Shown: positions 36,836 to 51,298, counted from the first letter of the stretch. The stretch is 64,000 nt of DNA from Lateolabrax maculatus (GCA_031216445.1 CM062218.1:6965001-7029000); one strand, 5' to 3'. Notes: generated from the letters alone by a model not told the origin. Numbers and translations: made by a program.

Positions 36836-37145
36836 CATCTTTCAGCTCTTTGTTTCAGTTTTCTGGCCCAGAACTTTACTGTTTTGGTGTACTCCCATCA
36901 CTCTCATAGATTTGTTTTTGGCTGCAGAAGGCGGCTGTTTTCAGCGAAAAAGCTCCAAGAACCCTGTGCACACTACCTGCCCAGCACCAAACAATTAGAC
37001 CGACACAGTTAGGGAATAGCTGGTGAACATAGAGCCAGGAGTTGGTAGAGGACAAAACAGCTAAAAGAAGAGAGAATATTGGACTTAAATTTTCCAGTTT
37101 GACAGAAGGACGACTCGTTTCTGCTGCCCCCTCTGGCCAAAAGAA
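36836..37145 (+). repeat. dispersed repeat family C
   Basis: Shares 'ctttcagctc', 'ttactgttttggt', 'aaaaagctc', 'tagctggtgaacatag' and 'ttggacttaaattt' in order with the copy at 46234. Ends in 'gctgccccctctggccaaaa'. Confidence 0.75.
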
Positions 37146-40100
37146 TCTGTTACAAGTTTAAGTAAGAGGCATGACAGTTTTTGTGTCACTATTTGCTTTG
37201 TTAGCCTTGCTGTGCTCTAGAAAGTCTGCTGCAGTAACACACAGGACCAATTATATCAAAAATGTGTTCCAGCGTTGAGAGTGCTGAAGTCACTTCACAC
37301 AATGGCTACTCTGAGCTCCACTTTTCTGTTTATGCTCTCAAATGTTATGTTTGGGCCTAGCCACAGATTACAGTTTGTTTTTCATCCAGAATTGCTAAAG
37401 TGGTTATGTTTGGACCTTGACTCCACCCTGAGCCTCAGTTGAATGGCAGCAAATCACACCCCCTCACCCCCACCGCCCTCACACCCATCTAACTATACCC
37501 TTCTTAGAGAAAATTGCATTTCTTGCAAAGGCACTTAGAGAAAACCACTCCCTTGTAAAGTTCTAGTGGTTGCATGCAACTGCTTATAAAAACAGACAGT
37601 GGCCTATTAGCACCAAATTAGGTTTTTACACAGTGTTATGAAATGGGAGGCTGAACACCCATTTAGTTTCCACATGGCAGGCTGAAGATTAGATACAGGT
37701 AAATGGTGGCCATAGAATATAGCAGTGTTTGTACTGAAATTTGTTTAGTTTTATTTTCACCCCTCTTCAGCTTCATCGCTCCCCTCCCTGTCATCATCAC
37801 CATGGTTTTTGATTAGTTGATATTCATATCCTCCATCTACGGCCTTGCTCTGCCTCTTGGGGGCCCACTTTTGACTTGACCAACTAATACAACAAGACAA
37901 CCTTGTCCCTATAACGTTTTATTAAACGGTGTTCACAGGCATTCGAATAATGTGTTTCTGTAAATCTGGGTCTTTTGAACTTTTATTATTATGGTTCAGT
38001 AATTTGTCTTACTTTGAAGAAATTATTGATATTAAAAATACAATTTGTTTTAATTTCTCGATCTGTATTGGGAACTTTTATACAGAAAAGGTGATCTTTC
38101 CACATCTGTATTTATGAAATTGATTTAGGTGTCTAGGATAATAAGTGATGAGTAAAAATTAACAAAAATCAGCTGATGTACTCTATTATAATTTTACCTA
38201 TCTTAGATGGGTAGTTTTTGCAGTACAGTTTTTAGGAATAAATAAAATGAAAACATATCTGCATATTTCCTATCCTGACTCCTCCTGTTATTGGAAAAAT
38301 CTGTCATAGGTACTTTGATCTCTCAAACAAACACAACCTTCAACCTGTTTGCTTTCAATGAGACCCCTGATGTTAGAACACCGATCACAATGCACTTAAA
38401 ACTTCAGGATCATAGCACTCGCTACATGTTGGTTTTAATAACAACCCAAAAAATAGGACTGCATATTTATTAGTCTGTATAATTTGACTTTAGTGACCTT
38501 GTTATCTCTTTGCTTCTTTAGTAGACGTACCTGCTCTCCATTCGTTTCGTATCCAGACTACCTTATGCATTTCAATCAAATATCTGAGGCTCGCTGCTGA
38601 GAGTCGGGCCTCATATACACACACACAGACGAGGAGCGTTGTTCTATTGTTACCAGCGTAGGGTAAACTGCCCAGACAGCAGAAAGGCTCTTTTGTTTCT
38701 CCTCTAGACAAGAGACGTGGTTGCGCCATCACTTGAAACACTCCTTGTCTAGGCTGCACACCCAACAGACCCTAATAAAGCTCTCAGGTTTTGTATTACA
38801 CCCAATCAACATACCATGAGGGTGTGCTTCAGACACACTTGTGTGGAGCAGAGGACAGAGGATGAGTCTGGGTTTCTGTTTAAAAGGGAGATTCCTCTCA
38901 AATGAATCCTCTTTCATCCATGTTTTGCGTCAGTGCTTCATGTATACAGAGTGAGATTACTTTTTTAGGGAAAGTGTCGTGGGCTATATACATGCAAAAC
39001 ACCTCCTCTGGTAAATTTTCAATCACGGCTGTGACAGGCAGGGCTAGGGCAGCAGATTTGTGACATGCGTTATGTCACAAGGAGACAGTTTCTAATGAGG
39101 ACGGATGTGATCATGCTCTGGATCAAATGGAAACACACACTAATGAAGTCTGACATCAGCCAAATCAAATCTGTGTGTTTCTTTTTGTACTTTTCAGTTA
39201 ACAACACAAAGTATCCTTAAAATCAATTTCCCCTCATTTCCGTGTTTTCCACAATGCCTTTGTCTACTAACTTGTCTGAATAACCTGTCTACAAGATGAT
39301 TTTCCAATACTGTAAGAATTTCTGTCTACGTCCGAGTTTTACCTACCAAAGGGGAAAAGGCACGTTTAGCCCTTTTAACACTATACCCAATGCATTATGG
39401 GTCCTTTTTAGTGTTGTTGGTGTATTTTCTGGCTAACAGGTTGACTCTTCATCACATTGGAACTTGCTACTGTAGCACAAAATACTGTGCTGAACTGTAC
39501 AACTAAATTCTGTGATGTTGGATTTAGTCAAGTTTTAGTTTTAGTTCCCCTGAATCAAGGAGTAAATGCTTCATAATTTCACACTTGTTTTTTACCCATG
39601 AAGAAGAACATCATACTGTAGACCAACTGGGGACCAAAATCTCTGCTGACAGCAGCTGAAATAAACCACAATACAGTGCGGCTATATAACATACGTGTTG
39701 TTTTTTGTCTAGCTATACTTATGCCCACGCTTAGTTGAATGCAGTGAGTTCACACCCAGTCTCTAGGGACTTTCAACAGTCATTCTAGGAAATGTGGCTA
39801 AATGTTACTTAAAGTAGAGGAGGGTTGAGGGAAAGTGGGTCCACCAAGAAACATTAACTTCATCACAAACTCCCCAAAATAACTCCTAGAATGTGAATGA
39901 ATCAGTGTACGTGTACCTGAGAGTGCTGTTTTCCTCTAATAGTTTGGTCTAGTACAGCTGCTACAGAAGCATGGCTGCTGCAAAAAGGATGCAGCTTTGA
40001 TCCAAATCCTTGAGTGCATTTCAATGAGCAAGGATGTGTTTTATTGCTCATCATTCAAGTTTTCATTTGTACAAGAAATATTGTGTTGTTGCCTCTTTCA

Positions 40101-41324
40101 AAAAGATACACAGTCACGCTTTAATGCCACCAGGCAAAACACTAACTATAACTTGCTCCTGTCGAGAACACAGGAGTTGTACGAGGCAGCTGGTATTAAA
40201 AGATGAAGTAGGGAATTGCTAAGGAGGAGCATGTGTACTCAAACGTTTTAACTGGATAAATACAGGTTAGAGGTACTTTTCCCCCCTGTCAGCATTCTGC
40301 CTATCCATTCCAGCATTTAACACAAAAGTGGCTTTTCATTCAAGACTTGTTTTAAGGCCAGTGCCTAGAAAACACGTCTTTGTTTTTACTACTGTATCTT
40401 ACAGGCCTAGCCCACGGATTTGTTTGAAATATTTCTGCATAAGATAATTATAACCCTGTTATTTAATGTCATGCATTTTCTTCTAAAGCTAAAATGTTTA
40501 CTGTAACCATTCAGATTTAGTACACTGAGTTTCCAATCCAAACAAAAAAGAAAAGAAGCCTGTGTTGTTAAGACAGTTACCCAGGCATGCGGCTTTGCTC
40601 TGCTGTACTGTAACTGTGCTGATTTACTTCTGCTGTTTGCCATAGAAATGACAGTGTTGACAAAGCTTTGCAGAGCAAGTTTTGTAAAAGATGAAAAATC
40701 ATCTGGACTTCTGGAAATGATGGATTCTAAGTGGTTACATAAAAGCAGCTGAAGCAAAGCATCATGGTTGCTCAGTGGGTTAAGGAGCAAACCGTGTATC
40801 TGCAATGTTAAATTCATTAAAAAGTAAAGTGAAAAAGGCAGCTGGAGCCGAGAATAAGTCGTATCCCAAGAGAGTAGCTTTTACCCATGCTGCTGCCAAA
40901 AAGAAGTGATGGGGGGGGGCAGTCACTAACTCAGTACTAACCAGTAAGGATGGTGTAACAAGACACTAAATCCAGAATTATAATGTCTTATGACTCAGTT
41001 ATACATCATAAAACATGGGAAACTTAGGGAAATGTAACTGCTGCTGTATATAATTAACTATTTAAGAATATTTTTACATGCTTGTGTTCCATTTTCTACT
41101 TATGTAAAGGTTGGTGTAGATGATGCCATGGTTTAAGGTAAAAAAAATGCATTAAAGCAGAGGCAGACACACTGAGAACATGACATGATTCATTCGAAAA
41201 CAGCGAGTCATTGATGCATTAAAGAAGTCAAAGGAACATGAAGCATTTCAGTCCTCATAAGAAGATGGAAAGATGTACTTGGTTGAAGCAGCAGGGTGCA
41301 GTTGATGCAGCACACATGCAGCAT

Positions 41325-41325
<1 letters not shown>

Positions 41326-41355
<30 letters not shown>
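41326..41355. repeat. (CA)15 microsatellite
   Basis: Uninterrupted CA dinucleotides. Confidence 0.95.
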
Positions 41356-41358
<3 letters not shown>

Positions 41359-44300
41359 TGCAGACCAACAATAAAAACACTTAATCGAAAATTCACACAC
41401 ACGCAAACAACCTCTCGTAACCCCTTGCCTGGCTCAATTCCACCCACACACGCACAGTTATACAGCAGCAGGCGTGATTAGAGCAGGATGTATGTGGCTG
41501 AGCCCAGCTGTGGTGAGCCAGCCAGTGGATGTGGTGTATCAGGCTCTCAGCCCTCTAAATGAAAACTAAATGAAAGGCTCTCAGATGGTGTGAGCGTTGC
41601 GTAAGCGAGGCACCGAGCAAGGTCCCGGGATAAGCTGATTACGTGGCAGACTCATTCATTTCCACATCCCTTAAAGAGCCGAGCGGCGTGGCTTAGCGAG
41701 CCCCTTTCCCCTCTCCTCTAGCACCCAATCTGCTCCTCTCCTCTCTTTGTTCCACATCTTCCTCGATTTCTTTTTTTTTTTTTTTTAAACTGTCAGTGTG
41801 TGTGGTCAGCGTGTATATATATGTGTGTGCTTGTTGCAAATGATCTCTCACATGCTTCCCCGGACCGCAGGAGTCAAAGGCAACTGCTAGAAAAAAAAAA
41901 AACATGTGCCACTGGCAAAGTACACACGTGGTTGTGCATATACACAAACATAAGCACAATACTTGACATGGCTCAGTCTAATGTAATGTAGACACCAAGG
42001 CTTAGCAGCTGTGAAGGTGAAAGCGACAGGACAGCTGGGGATGTTATCCAATTGTCAGCCTGTGTCCTGTATGTCAGCGCATAGACGCTTGTGTGGTTAG
42101 TCCAACAGTGGCCGTGCTGTCGGGAGGTCAGAGTTGACATTACAGGAGACGTGACAGCGGTCCATGAAAGTGTCACAGCTCAAGGTGACTCGGTAATAGT
42201 TTTTCTCCATGTGAAGAGGGAGGAGGAAGAGGGGCTGATGGGAGAGTGAGGCTGTGCTGGGAAATTATCTTCAACAGGTGGCAAGTCATCATGTGTCCTT
42301 TCCTCTCACATAGGATATGTGCGCGTCATGTATGTCATGTGTATTCCTGTGTATGTGTGTAACACAGGGTCTGCTATTGTACAGCTAATCCTCTGCGGAG
42401 GCCACAGGGTGTAAACGGAACAACTGTGCTCACCATGTGACAGGCTCACAGGACCAAGGAAACACCAGCGCTTCCTGGTTTACATTTAAATCACAGTGGA
42501 TAGTTTGGGAACAATGCATCCATTATGAGCACAAGGGCCAAATATTCTTCCTGAGCAGTTGGTCTCACTGCACCAACCACCAGTAAAAATGTAGAAGAAA
42601 ACTTGCAATCTTTGCAAAAATGCTTGTAGCCATGTGTTCATTTTTTTGTTCAAGCTGGTTGATATTTACCAACAACACTCTCTTACTGTGCCAGCGGGCT
42701 CAATCATTTCTCTCAATCCCCTCAGCAGCATTTCATATCTATAATAGATAGGAGAATCGGGGCTATCATCCGTACAGTATTACGCCATGTGATACCTAGA
42801 TGGTTTTGCAAACATCAATTTATTGAAGCATTTCCTGCAGTTTTAAAACTACGTGACAGTTTTTGCACAAGCAGGGTGCTCATAATACTGTAGTCCCTCT
42901 ACAGCTGTTAACCACACTGTATCCTGTGCAGAGTGAATGAACATAAAGCTTAGAATAGAGTAGAGCTCTATCGTCCCGCAGATTAAAACAATAAACACAG
43001 TAGAAACTGTAAGTAAAAACTATCGACATAGCACAATAAAAATAAATACAACTTGCAAAACAAATCATCAGCGATACATTAGTAGACATGTAAAAGTTGA
43101 TGCAACATGATGAAATATACTGGCATGGAGACAGTTAGTGCTATTTGTTCACTCTGAGAAACAATCGAGGTGTTACAATGTACCTTTCAAAATAAAAGTC
43201 TCAGTTTTACCCACATAAAACTTTACAGAATTTTCTAAAGCCCCGCTCATAATTTCTTGCAACATGACTTCACGTGCACAAAAATAGTAGGTATAGTAGA
43301 TCCAAGTTGAACAGCGGATAATTTGAATCATCTTTTTTTTTCTTGGGTTTGTTTTCGTTTCCACCTGAGGGTTCGTTCAAATTACTTGGTGAGTACAATT
43401 TCATTCTCACCAATAAGTATGATAGCAAAACCATGCTGAATGAAACTGTAATTATCTTTTTTGTGGTGTATTAACTAGTGTCTATCCTGTCCCTTACGCA
43501 CTCTGTGCTCCTTTTCCTACCACTGTTACGTTCAGATTCCTGCCTCAAAGTCAAGCTCCTGTACGTTCTCTGTACTTGAGTAATGTTTTATTCACGTGCA
43601 GATTATTATTATAATTCCCCCTTCCCCCTTTTCAGTGTGTCCTCCCTGTGACTGACACTGTGTGAGTGTTGTGTGTTTGCTGTTTGTTACCTGCCAGCCA
43701 GCCTATTATCAGAGCAGTGACAGCCGTGTCACAGTAACTGCCCTTTATCCTCACATACAGATTCACATTCCCACCAACAACCTCTGTCTATTACCACTGC
43801 CCCGGTCTAGTTCTGCACCATCTGTGTCCATAGCAACTGGACAAAATAAGTTACTTATTATAGGACAGGGGGCTCAGCTGGCAGGTGGTTTTCAATGAGA
43901 TTTGTCATATCCTTTTCCAAACAGGTCAACAGCACACGAGGTACAGGATGTCAGAGGTTGAGGCTGTCAGTTTTAGCAAATAAAAGTTTCCTTTTGTTCT
44001 ATTTGTGAATTGCCATGTTTTTCTGACACTCAATCCTAACGTTGTCTTGATAGTTTTAATGTTGTTATCTAATTTTGAGCAGAGACTCTCTTTCCGAGCT
44101 CTTCAGCTATTTCCCAAAAATAAATGATGACAGTAACCAAACCCGTGATTTAACTTCCTTCAGTAGTGCCAACCACATATTTCCATCAGTAGTGATGTGT
44201 GGGAATGCAGTTCAAATCAAATGCAGGCCTTCAAAAGTCTGCTGACTTATGGTGTGTTCATGTGATGGTGAGTCGTCCCAAAATCAGAGATATGATGACA

Positions 44301-46233
44301 GTTGGTTGCAAATGGTATATTTTTTCCCCAAGCTGGTGTCAGAAAATCAAACCTAGGAGACACAAAACAAGCAACCTTGGACATTGTTAATGCAAATTCG
44401 ACTGGAGCCCAGTGTTGTAGAACAGTCATGCAATTTCCTTTAAACAAGCGGCATAACAATGTGTTTAGGCCCTACTGCTTAGTCCAGTAGCACACTCACC
44501 TAAACCAAAAGAATTCCTAGTCATAAAGAGGGAAAAATAAGCAGCACTTGGAAGCTTCTGTAGTGAGATGTATATTGTTAAGTAATTCTTTACTGTATTT
44601 TGTTGTCTTGTAGCTCAAAATGTTTTTGTTTGACACACCTTTAATGACGCCAATCAGAAGCCAAGGATTGTGCTACTGTTGTTATACTTTACAATGATAG
44701 ATGACTTAAAGAACAATGACTTCAACACACATCTTAATATCTTTCTGCACAAGTACAAATATGGTACTGCCTTCTAATTAGGCATACTTTATACAGGATT
44801 TAAACTTTGTAAATAATGGCTCTTTTAGTGGTTAATTAATAATTTACTAATACTTTAATTAGGAAAAACTTTTGGGTTCTCAGATTATTAAAAAATCTGA
44901 TAGTTCACCGCTTACCTGGACCAAAATCCATTTATCAACAACTTATTAACATTTACAAATATACACTTGAAGGATTAAAAACCCTTTAATAGTGACTAAT
45001 TTGCATTTATAACTTCCGAATTGATGGCACTATTACCCTAACGGCATTAATAACCTGAGATTTTTCACAACCGGGCAACCTGAGGGTGTTCTTATGAATG
45101 GCCTAAAACGGATCTATAAAGCAGTAATTAATGACTTATTAACATTAACACAACTTTAGAAAAGGATGAAGAAATATTTTGCTGTATCATAATTACACAT
45201 ACTAATCTCTCTGAACACCCCTAGTGCTCACTTTGCATGTTTATGTGTGCTTTGTTCTAACTTCATCAATCCAGCGACACTTCAAATAGCTTCCCAGGCT
45301 CAGGGAGAGTGAAGGCAGGAGGAGGGATGTCGGTTGGTGGCAGCTGCGGGTGAAGATTGAGAGATAGCATTGCACATTGTCAAATTCCTCCCCTATCCCC
45401 GTCTATCCTCTGAAGCACATCTGCACGGAGGCCAGCAAGCTGGGACCTCAACAATGGAGGACATTCAGTGGCTCAGATGAACTCTTCTCCTGCCCCAAGC
45501 GTACCACCATCGCCGCTGTTATCTCAACACGCTCCCTCGCCACCACCTCCTCCGCCTTCATGCTCATATAGAACATTTTCTGCTCCTGCTTCCTCTGTAC
45601 CCCTTGATAAAGTGTTGCCTGCGCTCCCCTTCACCAGTCACCCTTTATCACCCTGCTGTTAACCTGCGCGATGAGGGCATTACCAGACGTGACATGCTGC
45701 AGCAGCACTTTCTCTTCAATACTGCAGTCATTTATTTTCTTTCTTATGCCACAGCATTTTTTTTTTGTGCAGCCAATGTAATGTATTTATTTATTTATTT
45801 CTTAGATGGTTATAGATTATAACATTCACAAAATATAGACATAATAGAAATTATAGTTTGCATTTAAAGTCCCTTCTGTTTATGTTAAATGTTTTTTCTT
45901 TCTTTCATTCTTTTTTTTTGTTAAATTCCCCCAAAAGATCCTATAAAAAGAAAAATTCAGCTGTGCATCTTATTGCATCTGTTTTTTTCTGAAGGCCTAC
46001 ATGCCACCTACATTTCTTCTATTTAAACTAAAAAAAAATTAATTTCAAAATGGTCATTTGTCTTTTGTCCCTGTGATTTATAGGCTTTATTTTAGAAGCT
46101 TTAAGGTGCTTAAGTAACAGTTGTAACACTTGTAACGAAAGATAATATCTACTTGTTGACCCCCTTTTCACCATTTCTTTACTCAAAAGAGGAATATATG
46201 CAATTGGCCATAATCAATACAGAGCTTATACCG

Positions 46234-46595
46234 TCTTTCAGCTCATTGCTTTGGTTTTCTGAACGGTAACTTCACTGTTTTGGTTCAATCTCTTTCAACC
46301 TCTTTTAATAGCCTGGTTTAGGCCTTGCCAGGTAGCGGTTTTCAACAAAAAAGCTCTAAAACCCACTTTATACACCCTGCTCGGCACCGAGCGACAGACA
46401 GACATAGTTAGGGACAAGCTGGTGAACATAGTGGAGCATGTAGCAGCTGAAGGGCCACACAATTCTCCTGGTTTGGGCCAAAAAGCTTAAACAGAGTGAA
46501 CATTGTACTTAACATTCAACAGGTTGACAGAAACACAACTCCAAATGAATGCTAATGTTGCTCTGTGTCTGCTGGCTGTGTAAACAGGCAACTGT
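46234..46595 (+). repeat. dispersed repeat family C
   Basis: Contains 'ctttcagctcattgc', 'cggcaccgagcgacagacag', 'agctggtgaacatagtggag', 'tgtagcagctgaa' and 'gacagaaacacaactccaaa'. Same block order as at 36836. The start of the 200-codon open frame nearby derives from its end. Confidence 0.75.
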
Positions 46596-47908
46596 TACAC
46601 CATATTGACTTAAATGGTGATTTCTTTTTTCTATACCCATCCTGTGTAGAATCAAGGGGGGCAGGGGCCCATCCCAGCTCACACTGGGTTTCCATACTGG
46701 TTTATCACATGGCTCACACAAACACAGAAGGACAACCACTCACACTCTTCCCTCAAACTAAAACTATGACCATAAATCAACCCCATCATTCCATTACTGC
46801 TCACAATTTCCGGCAACTAATCCCATTAATTGTCGACTGTTTGTCAGCAGTACACACATTGAATTCATGGCTAAATGTTTATAGATGCTGGATACGGACT
46901 GTCACACAGCATCAGGCTTTAGGACACCACCATTATGTTTGCTCTGTTCTGTCAGAGCAATTAAAAACAGCCAATCAGAGAGGCTGTAGCTTCATTACCA
47001 GAATGCTGGATTACATGTATCAGCGTCAAAACGGTAATAAACCGAAACCTCCCCATAATGAGCACATTAATCCCACACCCTACCCCATCTCCCCTCTCTC
47101 TGTTTGCAGTGATAAACCTGTAGAAATAGATATAACTATCAGAGCGCCCGCTGGATGTTCCGTATAGATCACAAACTCCCTTGAAACATTTTCCCCTATG
47201 TTTGACTTATTTAACATTTGGAATTAATGCAGTAGGGAAAAAGACATAATCCTACTGATAATCCTGCCAATAGGTTAACAGCCACTTAATCCTGAAGGGG
47301 AACTCAGTGTTGTGGCTGCAGGTTGTGGAAGTTTACACAACGGGGAGGAAGCAGATACAGAAATATGGAGTCCAACGTGTGCCACCAAAATAATTACAGA
47401 CTGTTTAATTCTATGCAATTATTATTTATAAAAGCATTTTTACATGTACAATATATTTCCATATCAATCAACTGTTATCACCTCACCAAAATTCCATACT
47501 GCGTACAACCCATATTATGCAATAACAACTGAGCCATGAAAACGTATCTGCTGATGAAGGCCACAGGATGTGAGTGAAAGCTCTGGAAAGCACTTCAAAA
47601 AGCCTCCATATATTGATTAATTAGATTTGCATTTATATAACAGATTATAAAAAATTATAATGAAATCGCACCAGTCATTTTAGAACGGATTTAAAATCTT
47701 ATGTTTTGTTATTCCATTTACTAACTTGTCTAGTCCGCTGTAACCACACACACCCAAAAGCTCTGGTGGTTGGACTTCTTTTGACTTAATTGCTAATTAT
47801 TTTATCAAATCTCAAAACTGTAAATGTTTAAGTTGGAAAATTAGTTGTGAGATGGAAAATGATATGCCGACCAATTACCAAATGCAATGTCTTTTAAAAT
47901 GAATGTTG

Positions 47909-47932
47909 TAATTCAATTTTAAAATTGAATTA
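47909..47932. repeat. perfect 24-bp AT-rich palindrome
   Basis: The halves taattcaatttt / aaaattgaatta are exact reverse complements. It lies in a very AT-rich stretch, so chance is more plausible than for the palindrome at 8940. Confidence 0.9.
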
Positions 47933-49689
47933 TTGATTCACCATTTAAAGACCAAAGAAGAAAAACAATTATTAATCATCAAATGTTTATATTTTACTGT
48001 TAGATTTTAAAACATCATTCAGCTTAATAAATCAATTTATGGAATTTGGATGTCTTTTTTTTATTTATTTAAAATTCATTATAATTAAACAGGTTTAATT
48101 ATTACAGAGTTTATAATTATTCTGGTGTTACACTCCAGACTCCATAGAGATGTGTTGCGTTCAAAAAATATTAATTAAAACAACTATTGGTTTGTTAATG
48201 TACCACAGATTTTGACAGCAGAGACAAACATTTAAAGGTCATTTCTACTGACATGACAATAGATGGAAAAGTACGACAGGCTTTTAAACATTAACAATTT
48301 AAGTGCAAACAACAGGGACAAAACTGGTATGCAGCTACTATATTTTTCCTTCTTTTTCAGCATCTATTTGTGTATATACAGTATACTGCATGGAGGTGGG
48401 CGTTTTGTGACGAATTAAACATTTTGTTTACCCTCCTTATCACCAGGCACATCATTATTGGGAGTGTGCCATTTCCACTATCCTCATATAAGAGTGCAGA
48501 AATGAGGCAGATATAGACAAACAGTGCAACAATGGAACACATTCACATCCTTTATTAGGTGCAAGGCTGATGAAAACACATAAACTGAGTTCTGTTTATT
48601 GTGATAAGTTCAACTGACATCCCTATAAAGTGTCACAACAAATGATGGAGCCAGCAGCTATTAGTGCACAAACCCTTTTTTTTTTAATTTCATACTCTAC
48701 ACTTACAGATGCAGTGGGTATTTGATTTTACCCCCTCACAACACAGTTGTTTTGTGCAGGTAAATAGAGCTGCTTTTTGAGCCAATTCACTCATCAACCG
48801 TAGAATGAATCAGAGCAATGCAATTACTCTATTAGGCCCAACTGGCTAACAAAGGCCATACCCTTGAACACGGGGATGGAGAATGATGTTTCCCATTAGG
48901 AGTGCTATCGTCTCAAGGCCTGCTATGCTGCTCCCATGACAACCTCAGGTTTACCCTGCAAATTAAAATCTGGTTTATGACACAAAATACATCTTTGTGT
49001 CCACTGTTTAAACAGCAATAAACAGCATTCTGCGTCACACACAAGGAATGATGATGTGTGTTGTTTACACTAAAGCCGTGGAGTGCGTTTGGAACAAACA
49101 CAGAAGCCAGTGCTGTTACATTAGCACTAGCAGAAGCCTAAATGGAAATTGTGAAAACATAATGACCCTCAGTGGCATGACCACTAATGATCCAAGAACT
49201 TACAGTACTGTTAGGGTGAAGCATGTGATTGGATCAGTTGTGTGCGAGGACATGAGGCCGACCAACTGGCGTTTTTTTTGCGACGTCCTTTTTGACTTTA
49301 TACAGATTAGTTAAATGTTAATGTTATTGTGCTATCTGTAGAAAAACTAAGCCATTGGTCCCCTGGGCACAGATCTTCGTCCACATACGTTGTTTCCAGA
49401 GGCTGTGCATGGTTTTTCTGTGGTCTTTTGCAGGTTTTCCTTAACTCAAAAGTTGTAATGTTGGTTGAAACTATTCTGTTCATGCTGAAGATGAACAGAG
49501 GCTGTCTAAATCCTCTCCAAACCTCCCTGCCACAACAGATCTACAGTGACATTCCTCTCCACAGATGTCATCCAAAATACCATTGGATACATAATATTAA
49601 AGAAACCCTGTGATGCAAATTAGATTTTGTACAAGCAGGGCGACTCTCCTGCCAAACATAGTGCTAAAAATATAATGACAAGACTATGA

Positions 49690-50200
49690 GTCTGCAGCCA
49701 AGCCAGGAGTTCTGTGAGGCTGTACTTAGACACAGCGGTGCTTTGAAGGTATTACTGAAGGTATAATAAATAACAAATCAAGATTATGACCTGATGATGG
49801 CGCTAGATGAAAAGTCAGGGGTGCACATGAATATCTGAGACAAACTTTTCGACAATTCAACCACTAGTAGTCAAGGTATTTCATGTTAATGGTACAAAAA
49901 CTTTGTGCCCATCAATTTCACGGAACAAGTGAAACATCGGACATCTGTACCACATTTTATAACAATCCATCTCATGGCTGTGAAGATATTTCACTAAAAA
50001 CCACAAATGTCAACCTCATGGTGGTACTAGAGGTAAAGTCAGGGGATCACCAAAGTAAGGAGGCTACACCCTCTGGGGACCAAGAATGTCTGCACAGAAT
50101 TTAATGTTAATCCATCAAATACTTGCTGAGATATTTCAGTCTGGACCAAAGCGGTGGACAGACAGACAGACTGAAAATGCAATCCATAGAGCCTCACTGC
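49690..50200 (+). repeat. dispersed repeat family A, near-complete copy with internal rearrangement
   Basis: Starts 'gagtctgcagccaagccagg' and reads 'gatggcgctagatgaaaagt'. The characteristic 'aatccatc..gagatatttca' motif then appears twice (around 49970 and 50110), so part of the 3' section is duplicated. Ends in 'cagtctggaccaaagcggtg' followed by GACA repeats. Confidence 0.75.
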
Positions 50201-50955
50201 TTGTGTGGCTATCAATCAATATGAAATCAGACTATGTATCAGTGGATACTAACTATTAAAAGATCAGGACTAAAAAAAAACTAATTCAAATGCTTATTAA
50301 AGTAACTACGAACACAGATCATTGATTAGAGACACTCTGACCCCTTGGGCTTCGTAGACCTGGTCAATAATCCACCCACGGCTCTCTCGCCCAAAGCATA
50401 TTTTTTTCACAACTAAATATTTACATATGAGCATAATTCATGAAAATGAAAATGTGGGTGCACAAGTATGAGCATGCAAAAATGATCTTACATATGGAGT
50501 GCTTGTTAAAGTGTGTTATACTCCATGCCTTCAAATCAAAGCCAGACCCTCAGAGCTGCTTCAACCTGAATATTCCTAGCAGGGGTCGTCGTATAATGAC
50601 AGCACCTTTCTTATAAAGGTAGATCCAACACTTCCCCTCCTCTTCCTCTCTTTAATCCTTTCATCCTCTCCTCTCCTCTGCTCATCTGACTCTGATCTTC
50701 CTTGCTTATCTTATTCAGGGGGTCCGCTGAGCGACGGGGCCCCTTTGTGGAAAGGACGGATCTGAAGATAAAAGGTGAGTTTAAAATGGCGGTGACTCAG
50801 CCTCAGAGGCGCTGTCAAATAAATTGGGATGACACCTCTCTGGTCCCATCAGACGCTACCTGCTTCATTTCGATTCCTGGATCCGATCCGTGAGCAACCA
50901 CTAACGAAGGTGCGATGTTTCTCTCCTCGCTATCCTCACAGTGATTCATGTAGTT

Positions 50956-50959
<4 letters not shown>

Positions 50960-50997
<38 letters not shown>
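50960..50997. repeat. (TC)19 microsatellite
   Basis: Uninterrupted TC dinucleotides, about 185 bp after the orphan exon-like segment. Confidence 0.95.
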
Positions 50998-51000
<3 letters not shown>

Positions 51001-51294
51001 CGCTCGCTCTCAGACATCCATCTGTGTTTTTTTCTCTCAACCTCTCTCCTTTAATCTGCTCTTGGTGTGCTTATTTAGGGTAAGTGATTGCCTGTAATGT
51101 GCTCTGGCACTGAGAGGCCGGAGCCCAGGCCCTCATTGAAAACCATAGATCTTCTCCCACCGCTATCACTAGCTCTCTAGGTGTGAGTGATGATCTCCAT
51201 ATGCCGAGGCTTACCCCTATTCTCACCAGTAAGTCTCTGTGTATTAGTCATGCCTGCATGCCATCATCACCATGTGTCAAGTGCACACCTGGTA

Positions 51295-51298
<4 letters not shown>

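Larger units (their letters stand above)
32340..50700. other. intergenic DNA, no gene recognised
   Basis: AT-rich sequence with repeat copies (MITE end at 32580; D at 35025; C at 36836 and 46234; A at 49690), CA runs at 35508 and 41326, an AT palindrome at 47909 and unique GC-richer blocks near 33080-33300 and 41480-41700. The 200-codon + frame at 46565-47167 starts inside the family-C repeat and has no recognisable domain. The 198-codon minus frame at 35225-35821 runs through a (CA)n repeat. Neither is called a gene. Confidence 0.6.

Noticed and set aside
46565..47167. 200-codon + strand open frame
   Set aside because: It begins within a family-C repeat, has no recognisable domain or splice context, and its composition matches surrounding non-coding DNA.
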